Shown here: positions 1 through 6,447 of the stretch, piece by piece | How positions within the stretch are numbered: the first letter of the stretch is position 1 | How the letters are laid out: every line of letters begins with the position of its first letter | Assembly (NCBI GenBank): GCA_947175775.1 | Contig: CAMWNY010000060.1 | Span: 1-10,212, forward strand | Length of the DNA: 10,212 nt | DNA from: an uncultured Lachnospiraceae bacterium | Lineage (GTDB): Bacteria; Bacillota; Clostridia; Lachnospirales; Lachnospiraceae | Reading direction: 5' to 3' | Made by a program: the position numbers and the translations under genes | The notes under the pieces: model-generated | Seen by the model: only the letters and a program-made list of their open reading frames with translations | Databases searched by the model: none | Told to the model about the DNA's origin: nothing

Positions 1-138
1 TACTTCGCAATTATGGTAAGTTTATGCCCATTCGGGCGAGTATAATGTCTATCGATATTATACCATAATTACTTCGCAATTATGGTAAGTTTATGCCCAT
101 TCGGGCGAGTATAATGTCTATCGACATTATACCATATG
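1..138. repeat. Two tandem 69-bp palindrome-rich repeat units
   Basis: Unit 1 is 1-69 and unit 2 is 70-138. Positions 1-67 and 70-136 differ only at 56 (T) versus 125 (C), and the units diverge in their last two bases. Each unit is built from inverted repeats: GCCC-ATTC-GGGC (26-37, repeated at 95-106) and GTATAATGTC-TATC-GACATTATAC (109-132, with its one-change copy at 40-63). A perfect 10-bp stem spans the unit junction: TACCATAATT at 61-70 pairs with AATTATGGTA at 78-87 around a 7-base loop. The units abut directly, so there are no spacers. No coding function is evident. It could be a REP/MITE-like intergenic element whose further copies lie left of the window edge. Confidence 0.85.
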
Positions 139-353
139 AAAACCAGGCACGCAATCAAATCATGGGCACGGGAATAACAGGTAAAACCAACAGATTATAT
201 AAAACATATCAAAAAATAAATTTCCCGTATCGTAAATGTTGTTAAAATTTGAAATACATGATAAACTGAAATTGGCAATAAACACCGATAAAATAGAAAC
301 AGGTTGTTAAATTTTTGTCTATTTTTATTTTTTGATTAATAGGAGGAAATACT
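139..353 (+). other. AT-rich region upstream of pfp
   Basis: This stretch has no convincing gene. It carries a near-direct repeat, GTTGTTAAAATTT at 238-250 and GTTGTTAAATTTT at 303-315, of unknown role. The best promoter-like pair I see is TTGGCA (272-277) and TAGAAA (294-299) with a 16-bp spacer, which is weak. The only clear signal is AGGAGG at 341-346, seven bases before the pfp ATG. Confidence 0.5.
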
Positions 354-1580
354 ATGCATGGTAATGTAATCGTAGGTCAGTCCGGAGGTCCGACATCAGT
401 TATCAACTCAAGCCTTGTAGGCGTATTCAAAACTGCCAAGGACCGCGGCGCAGGAAAAGTTTACGGTATGCTGCACGGCGTAAAGGGACTGCTCGACAGG
501 CAGTACGTGGACTTGTCAGAGCACATCAAGTCGGATTTGGACATTGATTTGCTAAAGCGCACCCCTTCGTCATTCCTCGGCTCCTGCCGTTTTAAGCTTC
601 CCGAAATTAAAGACGGAAAGGAAGTTTATGACAAGATTTTTGAGATACTGGAAGAGCTGGATATTGAGGCATTCTTCTATATCGGCGGAAACGATTCGAT
701 GGATACGATTAAGAAACTGTCTGACTACGCGATTTTGATCAGCAGCGACATTAAGTTCATGGGTGTGCCCAAAACCATCGACAACGACCTTGCATGTACC
801 GACCACACGCCAGGCTATGGCAGTGCGGCAAAGTATATCGCAGCGGTTACAAAGGAAATCATCCGCGACGGACTTGTTTACGACTATCCGGTAATTTCAA
901 TTATTGAGGTTATGGGACGCAATGCCGGCTGGCTTACGGCTGCGACGGCGCTTGCCGCAGGCGAAGACTGCGAGGGCGTAGATTTGATTTACCTTCCCGA
1001 GGTTGCGTTTGACATAGACAAGTTTATGAATAAAGTAAAAGAATTGAGTCAAAACGGGCGCTCTGTCGTGATTGCCGTTTCGGAAGGTATCAAGACAGCG
1101 GACGGCAAATATGTGTTTGAGCTTGCCGACCATGTGGAGTTCGTGGACGCGTTCGGTCACAAACAGCTTCAGGGTACCGCAAAGTTCCTTGCGGACAGAA
1201 TTGCCGCGGAAATGAAGGTAAAGACGCGTGCAATTGAGCTTAGCTCGCTGCAAAGATGCGCTGCGCACATGACGTCGCGTGTTGATATTACGGAGGCATT
1301 CCAGGTTGGCGGCGCCGCAGTAAAGGCTGCATTCGAGGGCGATACAGGCAAGGTTGTCGTGCTTGACCGCGTTTCGGAGGACCCTTATATCTGCACGACA
1401 AGCACGCAGGATGTACATAAGATTGCCAATATCGAGAAGAAAGTGCCGCTTGAGTGGATTACACAGGACGGTACCTTTGTATCGGATGAGCTTGTGCACT
1501 ATATCACACCGTTGATTCAGGCGGAGCTTTCGCCGATGATGGTAGACGGAAGACCGAGACATTTGAGATTGATGAGATAG
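354..1580 (+). CDS. pfp: Pyrophosphate-dependent 6-phosphofructokinase
   Basis: The product interconverts fructose 6-phosphate and fructose 1,6-bisphosphate in cytosolic glycolysis, using PPi rather than ATP as phosphoryl donor. The 408-residue protein has the PFK fold signatures in order: GQSGGPTSVIN (8-18), GGNDSMDT (111-118), PKTIDNDL (139-146), MGRNAGWL (187-194) and SEG (243-245). In ATP-PFK the second motif is GGDGS and the third PGTIDND. The Asp after GGN and the Lys of PKTIDND are the changes that mark PPi-type enzymes, so the PPi call comes directly from sequence; donor use is inferred from the family. The length suits the roughly 400-residue clostridial PPi-PFK class. AGGAGG at 341-346 sets the ATG start. 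It is a single-gene unit ended by a strong terminator and is unrelated to the Ter genes beyond being a neighbour. Its codons look more G+C-rich than those of the Ter genes to the right. Confidence 0.93.
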   Translation: MHGNVIVGQSGGPTSVINSSLVGVFKTAKDRGAGKVYGMLHGVKGLLDRQYVDLSEHIKSDLDIDLLKRTPSSFLGSCRFKLPEIKDGKEVYDKIFEILEELDIEAFFYIGGNDSMDTIKKLSDYAILISSDIKFMGVPKTIDNDLACTDHTPGYGSAAKYIAAVTKEIIRDGLVYDYPVISIIEVMGRNAGWLTAATALAAGEDCEGVDLIYLPEVAFDIDKFMNKVKELSQNGRSVVIAVSEGIKTADGKYVFELADHVEFVDAFGHKQLQGTAKFLADRIAAEMKVKTRAIELSSLQRCAAHMTSRVDITEAFQVGGAAVKAAFEGDTGKVVVLDRVSEDPYICTTSTQDVHKIANIEKKVPLEWITQDGTFVSDELVHYITPLIQAELSPMMVDGRPRHLRLMR

Positions 1581-1594
1581 ATAAATTAAAAAAT

Positions 1595-1646
1595 AAAAAG
1601 GATGCCTGGTATCAGTTGTTAGACAATCAATCAGGCATCCTTTTTT
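1595..1646. terminator. Bidirectional rho-independent terminator between pfp and folD
   Basis: The arm AAAAAGGATGCCTG (1595-1608) pairs perfectly over 14 bp with CAGGCATCCTTTTT (1632-1645). The 23-base loop contains a smaller TTGT-TAG-ACAA stem (1616-1626). The right arm runs into a T-tract (1641-1646) for pfp transcripts. The A-tract on the left serves as the T-tract for leftward folD transcripts, so it should stop both convergent units. Confidence 0.92.
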
Positions 1647-1648
1647 AT

Positions 1649-1733
1649 GCGCAGCCCCATGCAGAGGAAGTATGCCGCAGAAGCGGCGCATGGGGCGCGC
1701 GGCGAGTAGTGGAGAAGGTCGTTCCCCTACTCG
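1649..1733. other. Nested hairpin block downstream of folD
   Basis: The block lies between the terminator and the folD stop. GCCCCATGC (1654-1662) pairs with GCATGGGGC (1688-1696), extended past a bulged A by GCGC (1649-1652) with GCGC (1697-1700). Inside sits a perfect GCCGC-AGAA-GCGGC hairpin (1674-1687). A second hairpin, CGAGTAG (1703-1709) with CTACTCG (1727-1733), follows at once. It is much richer in G+C than the flanks. It would be transcribed as the 3' untranslated region of folD, where it could stabilise the mRNA. It may instead be a dispersed palindromic element. No coding potential is apparent. Confidence 0.6.
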
Positions 1734-1742
1734 ATTCTGTTG

Positions 1743-2579
1743 TTATTCCACAGAGCTGACACAGTTATACATCAGCATTGCAATCGTCATTGGTCCGACG
1801 CCGCCGGGAACGGGTGTAATGGCACTCGTGTGCGGAGCGACCTTTTCAAAATCAACATCGCCGCAGAGCTTGTTATTCTCATCCCTGTGAATGCCGACGT
1901 CAATTACCACCGCACCTTCCTTTATATAGCTTTCATCGACAAACTTCGGCTTCCCGACTGCCACCACCAAAATATCCGCCTGCTTTGTAATTTCCTTAAT
2001 ATCCTGCGTGCGTGAATGGCAGACGGTAACCGTGCCGTTTTCCCGCAGAAGCAAAAGGGACATCGGCTTTCCGACAATGTTGCTCCTGCCGATGACAACA
2101 CAGTGTTTTCCGGCAATTTCCACGCCTGAGCGTTTTAGAAGCTGGATAATGCCAAGAGGCGTGCAGGACACATAGCCCTTGCTGCCGACACACAGCGCGC
2201 CGACGTTCTTTTCGTTAAAACCATCCACATCCTTTTCGGGCGCGATGGCTTGGATGACTTTTTCCTCGTCAATCTGTTTCGGAAGCGGGAGCTGTACAAG
2301 AATACCGTTTACCTTGTCATCGGCGTTTAGTTTCTTTACGAGGTCCAAAAGCTCCTCCTGCGTTGTCTCCTCGGGCAGCTCATAGGCAAGCGATTCAATG
2401 CCGATATAGGCGCACGCCTTTTTCTTGTTGCCGACGTATACGCTTGACGCAGGGTCGCTGCCCACCTGTATCACGGCAAGGCAGATGTTTTTCCCCTGCG
2501 CTTTGAGGGCAGTTACCTTGTCCTTTAATTCGTCCTTGATTTCCTGCGAGATTTTTTTTCCATCGATAAGTTGGTACAT
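1743..2579 (-). CDS. folD: Bifunctional methylene-THF dehydrogenase / methenyl-THF cyclohydrolase
   Basis: FolD interconverts 5,10-methylene-, 5,10-methenyl- and 10-formyl-tetrahydrofolate in the cytosol, feeding purine synthesis, formyl-methionine and, in acetogens, the Wood-Ljungdahl pathway. The 278-residue protein is full length. It shows the catalytic Tyr/Lys segment SVYVGNKKKAC (Y48, K52), QLPLP (96-100), PEKDVDGF (114-121), the nucleotide-binding GRSNIVGKP (164-172) and the C-terminal signature PVPGGVGPMT (256-265). The ATG at 2577-2579 is preceded by AAGGAG (2591-2596 on the complement), 11 bases away. It lies 48 bp downstream of the AIM24-family gene on the same strand with no hairpin between them, so read-through from the TerD promoter is plausible. 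A private promoter is not obvious. Its codons look more G+C-rich than those of the AIM24 and TerD genes upstream, which fits a core gene beside an accessory insertion. Confidence 0.96.
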   Translation of the reverse strand: MYQLIDGKKISQEIKDELKDKVTALKAQGKNICLAVIQVGSDPASSVYVGNKKKACAYIGIESLAYELPEETTQEELLDLVKKLNADDKVNGILVQLPLPKQIDEEKVIQAIAPEKDVDGFNEKNVGALCVGSKGYVSCTPLGIIQLLKRSGVEIAGKHCVVIGRSNIVGKPMSLLLLRENGTVTVCHSRTQDIKEITKQADILVVAVGKPKFVDESYIKEGAVVIDVGIHRDENNKLCGDVDFEKVAPHTSAITPVPGGVGPMTIAMLMYNCVSSVE

Positions 2580-2627
2580 GTTGTGTGGTTCTCCTTTCCA
2601 AATTGAGATATGACGTTTGTATTTATT

Positions 2628-3335
2628 TTAATCGACTCCTACCTTGATTCCACCTCTTCGTTCAGATGGCTGAATGAGCACGGTAACAGGCAGGGTTGGA
2701 GCCCATTCAAACGAATAGGATTCCCCGGAATGCTGTCCGATTAAGTTTTTCCACGATAAGTCCGTTTTAATCTGAGGATCGCAGTATCCTTGCTGGCTCA
2801 TCCAGCAAATGACAGCGTCAGGATCAACGGATAACGCGTTGTGGCTGCTGGTATTGCTCAGAACAATCGGATTGCCGTCAGAGAGCAGGGCAACATAGGC
2901 ATTGTCACCGTTTCCCGTAAGTATAGATGTTGCCAATCCTTTTTGGGACAAAATGCCGACACCGATAAAACGGACATCATATTTACAGTCCTGTGTAAAA
3001 GCCAGTATATTTTCAGATTCTACAGAAACAACTTCGCCGAATCCAAGTTTATATACGATAATGTGCTGCCCGTAATTTGCATAATATGTAGTAGAGTTAC
3101 CCGACATTGTAACTTTCATGAGAGGTAAATTTTCACCGGTAGCATGTCGGATAAGGGAACCGATTGCAGCCTGCATACGATTGTTTTGCGGTCCTAATAA
3201 TAATTTTTCAAATTTATAGTTTTTTCCCCCGGCGCTTTCACCGGCAATAAATGAACCTGCTTTTGCAATTAAAACATCATTTCCAGTACAGGTTACTTTT
3301 AAGGTCAATTCATTTATGGTTTCAAAATTAAGCAT
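2628..3335 (-). CDS. AIM24/DUF124-family protein
   Basis: This 235-residue protein matches the bacterial AIM24 (DUF124, TIGR00266-like) beta-rich family of unknown biochemical role, named after a yeast mitochondrial protein. Family-like segments are IAKAGSFIAGE (23-33), SVESENILAF (104-113), GLATSILTGNGDNAYVAL (133-150) and LSVDPDAVICWM (168-179), ending in a strand with VTVLIQPSERR (217-227). There is no signal peptide or transmembrane segment, so it is probably cytosolic. GGGAGG (3342-3347, complement) lies six bases before the ATG. It follows the TerD-family gene by 17 bp, so the two are almost certainly co-transcribed and probably share a stress-related job. AIM24 proteins do occur near TerD genes in other bacteria as far as I recall, but no mechanism is established. 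The family call is firm and the function is unknown. Confidence 0.82.
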   Translation of the reverse strand: MLNFETINELTLKVTCTGNDVLIAKAGSFIAGESAGGKNYKFEKLLLGPQNNRMQAAIGSLIRHATGENLPLMKVTMSGNSTTYYANYGQHIIVYKLGFGEVVSVESENILAFTQDCKYDVRFIGVGILSQKGLATSILTGNGDNAYVALLSDGNPIVLSNTSSHNALSVDPDAVICWMSQQGYCDPQIKTDLSWKNLIGQHSGESYSFEWAPTLPVTVLIQPSERRGGIKVGVD

Positions 3336-3352
3336 TTTTTTCCTCCCTGTAG

Positions 3353-4123
3353 TTAAACCACCTGAACACCATACAGTTCACATAATCCGGCAAGATCTTT
3401 TGCAACACCGTTTCCGATTGCATTGCATTTCCAATTGCCGGCGTGCAGGTAAATCTCTCCGATCATCATGGAAATCACATTATCATAGTAATCTGTCATT
3501 TGAAAACTGACAAGCTCCTGCTGGTTATCGGCGTTCAGTATGCGTATATAAGCATCTTTTACCATGCTGAAATTTAAGTTGTTCTTGAGAGCATCGTTTA
3601 TGGTTAGCACAAAAACAATTTTATGGACATTTGAATTGAGTCCCGCCAAGTCAACAGATATATATTCCCGGTCTGTTTCTTCGGAAAGAGAGAAATGAAC
3701 AGTTTTGTCCGGACTGTCCTCCTGCCCGTAAAATACAAACCAATCGTCGCCAAGCACTTTATTGTCGGTTCCAAGAATAAATGCCGAAACATCAATATCG
3801 CATTGCGGATTAAGTACATTCCAGCCTAAGCATACGTTGATTCTTTGCACAGTGCCGGTAGGGTCTAATAAGAATTTTTGCCCTTTTTGTATTTGGTTTT
3901 CAAGTCGGGGAATTTCAATTGTCCGAACTTCCGGTATCCTTTGTTTGGAAGGAGGTGATTCCACAGTTGGAGCAGAATCAACATCAATACAATTGGTATT
4001 GTGATTTGGAGAATTTAAGGATATAATATTTTGTGTTGTCATTGTGTACTGCATGGTAATGTTGATTGTTGCTATGGTAGTTTGGCTATATGGAGATGTT
4101 GTGCGCATTGATAAATCAACCAT
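3353..4123 (-). CDS. TerD-family stress protein with N-terminal extension
   Basis: TerD-domain proteins are cytosolic beta-sandwich proteins that bind Ca2+ in characterised members and are linked to tellurite, phage and membrane stress. Residues about 78-256 form the domain: KGQKFLL (80-86), INVCLGWN (95-102), DIDVSAFIL (109-117), WFVFYGQEDSP (128-138), ISVDLAGL (155-162), KIVFVLTI (168-175), AYIRILN (191-197) and the C-terminal WKCNAIGNG...YGVQV. The DxDxS Ca-site segment is kept (D109, D111, S113). The usual second acidic loop (GDN...TG...GDDE) is replaced by FSLSEETDREY (144-154), so metal binding may be altered. Residues 1-70 are an unusual Thr/Asn/Ser/Pro-rich extension. CTCCTTT at 4131-4137 (AAAGGAG on the complement), seven bases from the ATG, supports the long start. 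It is the first gene of a leftward unit with the AIM24 gene and perhaps folD. Confidence 0.88.
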   Translation of the reverse strand: MVDLSMRTTSPYSQTTIATINITMQYTMTTQNIISLNSPNHNTNCIDVDSAPTVESPPSKQRIPEVRTIEIPRLENQIQKGQKFLLDPTGTVQRINVCLGWNVLNPQCDIDVSAFILGTDNKVLGDDWFVFYGQEDSPDKTVHFSLSEETDREYISVDLAGLNSNVHKIVFVLTINDALKNNLNFSMVKDAYIRILNADNQQELVSFQMTDYYDNVISMMIGEIYLHAGNWKCNAIGNGVAKDLAGLCELYGVQVV

Positions 4124-4152
4124 GTGAATACTCCTTTGATACTTTTTTCCCT

Positions 4153-4161
4153 ATTATATCA
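4153..4161 (-). promoter_or_regulatory. Extended -10 promoter for the TerD-family unit
   Basis: The complement reads TGATATAAT, a consensus TATAAT preceded by TGn, about 30 bp upstream of the TerD-family ATG. No good -35 is seen at 16-18 bp, which is usual for extended -10 promoters. Transcription would start near 4146. Confidence 0.65.
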
Positions 4162-4162
4162 G

Positions 4163-4180
4163 ATATTTTGCAAATATACT
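4163..4180 (+). promoter_or_regulatory. Possible operator dyad and rightward -10 for the PRTase operon
   Basis: ATATTT-TGC-AAATAT (4163-4177) is a 6-3-6 inverted repeat between the divergent units. It overlaps TATACT (4175-4180), the best rightward -10 candidate, which lacks a recognisable -35. The two opposing -10 elements are 16 bp apart, so RNA polymerase probably cannot occupy both at once. The operator role is inference from position. Confidence 0.33.
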
Positions 4181-4212
4181 ATAGAAAATTGGGGATAAGG
4201 AAAGAGGGATTG

Positions 4213-4255
4213 GAAATCAGGTTACCGGAACGGAGTGAACAGTAACGAAATCAGG
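4213..4255 (+). repeat. Direct repeats in the leader of the PRTase operon
   Basis: GAAATCAGG occurs at 4213-4221 and 4247-4255, 34 bp apart. Directly inside the repeats, GTTAC (4221-4225) faces GTAAC (4242-4246), and CCG-GAA-CGG (4225-4233) lies between them. This could be a binding site or a small RNA structure just before the ribosome binding site at 4263-4270. No known class is recognised. Confidence 0.35.
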
Positions 4256-4275
4256 CTGGAATAAAGGGGAAAGAA

Positions 4276-5379
4276 ATGTATACAGAAAGTGATTTGGTTC
4301 GTATTGCCAAAAGAGAAAATAATACGAAAAGAAGCTATCTTGTTGTAAATAAGTTTCAGGGGAAACATATTCCGACTGCACCGTCGAAAGCGCTTGCAAT
4401 GTTTGGGGAGCTGGCGGAGCTTGTCAGACAGGCATATCCAAATGAGAAACTGTTTTTTATCGGTTTTGCGGAGACTGCTACGGCAATCGGTGCTGCTGTT
4501 TCTTCCTATTTTGACGCAGTGTATATGCAGACTACAAGAGAACTTGTTCCAAAAGCGGATTATTTATTTTTTTCCGAAGAACATAGTCATGCGACAGAGC
4601 AAAAATTGGTTAAGGATGAATTGGCAGGTATCGTCTCGTCTGTTGACCGTATAATTTTTATTGAAGATGAGGTCACTACCGGCAACACCATATTAAATAT
4701 CATTCAAATTCTTGAGAGAGAATATCCGGCTATAAAAAAATATTCGGTGGCTTCACTGTTGAACGGTATGACACAGGCATCATTGACAGCGTATGAAAAG
4801 AAAGGAATAGCCCTTCACTATTTGGTGAAAACGGATCATAGCGGATACGCGCAGACAGCAGACCAATTTCGGGGAGATGGTCAATATATTGCCGTTAACA
4901 GTTCCAATGTTGAAAGCAAAAATATTTTCCACCATCAAATAAAAGCATATCAAAATGCCAGAAGGGCGGTAAAAACGAAAGATTATGAAGCGCATGTGGA
5001 TGAATTCTGTGCATGCGTTTTAAATGAAATTGACCTGACCGGGAAAAGCAGTATTTTGGTATTGGGTACGGAAGAATTTATGTATCCGGCGCTGCGCTTA
5101 GGACAGAAATTGGAGAACAGCGGAAAAGAGGTCAAATGCCATGCGACAACGAGAAGTCCGATTGCCGTGAGCAGTGAGCGGGAATATCCGCTGCATGTCA
5201 GATATGAGCTGAGAAGCTTATACGATGAGAACCGTGTTACATTTTTGTACGATATTGGTAACTATGACAGTGTGATTGTGGTAACGGATGCAGCGTATTT
5301 TGAAAAAACAGGGATTCATACTTTAATCAATGCATTGTGCATTCAAAATAGCGAGATTCATGTAATAAGGTGGTGCTGA
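4276..5379 (+). CDS. Phosphoribosyltransferase with C-terminal TRSP domain
   Basis: The 367-residue protein belongs to the Ter-associated PRTase_2-TRSP family, thought to transfer or process a ribosyl-phosphate group in synthesis of an unidentified nucleoside-like metabolite. The N-terminal PRTase domain shows FIGFAETATAIG (61-72) and a classical PRPP-binding loop, FIEDEVTTGNT (128-138), with the acidic pair E130/D131 and TTGNT. The C-terminal part carries the family's namesake motif in HATTRSPIAVSS (289-300), followed by a conserved-looking strand, SVIVVTDA (332-339). No signal peptide or membrane segment is present, so it is cytosolic. AAAGGGGA at 4263-4270 precedes the ATG by five bases. 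It heads a three-gene operon; the next gene starts one base after its TGA, implying translational coupling. Family assignment is strong and the substrate unknown. Confidence 0.9.
   Translation: MYTESDLVRIAKRENNTKRSYLVVNKFQGKHIPTAPSKALAMFGELAELVRQAYPNEKLFFIGFAETATAIGAAVSSYFDAVYMQTTRELVPKADYLFFSEEHSHATEQKLVKDELAGIVSSVDRIIFIEDEVTTGNTILNIIQILEREYPAIKKYSVASLLNGMTQASLTAYEKKGIALHYLVKTDHSGYAQTADQFRGDGQYIAVNSSNVESKNIFHHQIKAYQNARRAVKTKDYEAHVDEFCACVLNEIDLTGKSSILVLGTEEFMYPALRLGQKLENSGKEVKCHATTRSPIAVSSEREYPLHVRYELRSLYDENRVTFLYDIGNYDSVIVVTDAAYFEKTGIHTLINALCIQNSEIHVIRWC
5367..5373 (+). promoter_or_regulatory. Ribosome binding site selecting a GTG start
   Basis: AAGGTGG lies inside the last codons of the upstream PRTase gene, seven bases before GTG at 5381-5383. 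It is the only start in this frame with a ribosome binding site; the next in-frame ATG is at residue 20. The arrangement implies coupled translation. Confidence 0.7.
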
Positions 5380-5380
5380 C

Positions 5381-6436
5381 GTGAGAAGCTCATATAAGAC
5401 GAGTGATGTGATACTGCTGTTAAAGGATATAACCGGAATGGTTGAACCGCAGCCGACACAGGAGAGAGAAAAACTGATTCAGGCGGGAAAACATTATTGT
5501 GAGATGCTTCCGATAGAATATGTTCCGTCTGAGAAATATATGGAAGTATATAGAGACGCCTTGGACAAGTATTCTGCCCAAACAGCAAAGGCGGTAGGAA
5601 TGCTTGCGGAAAGAATTGTCGAAAAAAGAGGCAGGGACGTTGTATTGGTTTCTTTGGCAAGAGCCGGTATCCCGATAGGAATACTGGTAAAACATTACAT
5701 GGAGAAGAAGTATGCCATAAAAACCCCGCATTATTCCATTTCAATTATAAGAGGAAGAGGAATTGATAAAAATGCAATGAAGTATCTGCTTGAGAGGTAT
5801 GCGCCAAATCAGCTGTTGTTTGTTGACGGCTGGATTGGAAAAGGAGCGATTTTAAATGAGCTGAAAAAGAATTTGGTCCAATATCCCGATGTTTCGCCCG
5901 ATATTGCCGTGATTGCGGATCCGGCAAATGTGACGGATTTGTGTGGAACGCATGAAGATATTTTAATTGCAAGTTCCTGCTTAAACAGTACCGTGTCAGG
6001 ATTGGTCAGCAGAACATTTTTACGTGATGATATTATTGGGGAAAACGATTTTCACGGGGCAGTATATTATGAAGAACTGGAGCAGTCCGATTTGTCTTAT
6101 GAGTTTATTGAAACGATTGAAAAGCAGTTTGATTTTGCCGATAGGCAGTGCGCGGATGAAAAAATGGTTCAAGGCGCCGGAGCGCAAGAGGTGCAAGAGA
6201 TTGCGAAACGTTTTCAAATAGAAGATATTAATTTGGTGAAGCCGGGTATTGGTGAGACAACAAGAGTGCTGCTGCGGCGCGTTCCGTGGAAGATTCTGAT
6301 TGATGAAACGTATCGCGGCAGCCAGGAGCTGGCGCATATTGTCAGACTTGCCGCAGAAAAAAGTGTTCCCATTGAATATTACCCGTTAAAGCATTATAAA
6401 TGCTGTGGAATTATTAAAAAAATGGCAGAAATGTAA
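5381..6436 (+). CDS. StiP/PRTase_1-family protein with C-terminal PELOTA-like domain
   Basis: This 351-residue protein matches the family variously labelled 'cysteine protease StiP' and PRTase_1, found in Ter-associated biosynthetic loci. Residues about 20-255 form a phosphoribosyltransferase-like fold: SLARAGIPIG (91-100), SISIIRGRGID (119-129) and a loop in the PRPP position, FVDGWIGKGA (147-156), that is far from the usual DDxxTTGxT. SSCLNSTVSGLVSRT (198-212) holds a Cys in a strongly family-like context. Residues about 265-351 form the PELOTA-type putative RNA-binding domain (INLVKPGIGETTRVLL, 283-298; PLKHYKCCGIIKKM, 335-348). The start is GTG. It sits one base after the PRTase stop and 11 bases before the ATP-grasp gene. 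The protease label conflicts with the PRTase-fold interpretation, and I favour a PRTase-like enzyme. The substrate is unknown. Confidence 0.85.
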   Translation: MRSSYKTSDVILLLKDITGMVEPQPTQEREKLIQAGKHYCEMLPIEYVPSEKYMEVYRDALDKYSAQTAKAVGMLAERIVEKRGRDVVLVSLARAGIPIGILVKHYMEKKYAIKTPHYSISIIRGRGIDKNAMKYLLERYAPNQLLFVDGWIGKGAILNELKKNLVQYPDVSPDIAVIADPANVTDLCGTHEDILIASSCLNSTVSGLVSRTFLRDDIIGENDFHGAVYYEELEQSDLSYEFIETIEKQFDFADRQCADEKMVQGAGAQEVQEIAKRFQIEDINLVKPGIGETTRVLLRRVPWKILIDETYRGSQELAHIVRLAAEKSVPIEYYPLKHYKCCGIIKKMAEM

Positions 6437-6447
6437 TGGAGGAATAA

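Noticed and set aside
1..138. CRISPR-like array
   Set aside because: The two repeat units abut with no spacers, the period is 69 bp, and no cas genes are present.
162..245. Possible 27-codon leader peptide upstream of pfp
   Set aside because: There is no ribosome binding site and no regulatory structure after it; a chance frame is the simpler explanation.
897..1691. Long open frame on the complement of pfp
   Set aside because: It lies almost wholly antisense to a clearly conserved gene, its Cys/Arg/His-rich product resembles no known family, and it runs through the terminator.
3949..3960. Perfect Shine-Dalgarno match AAGGAGGTGATT on the + strand
   Set aside because: It lies within the TerD-family gene on the opposite strand, in the extension, with no suitable + strand start codon or gene after it.
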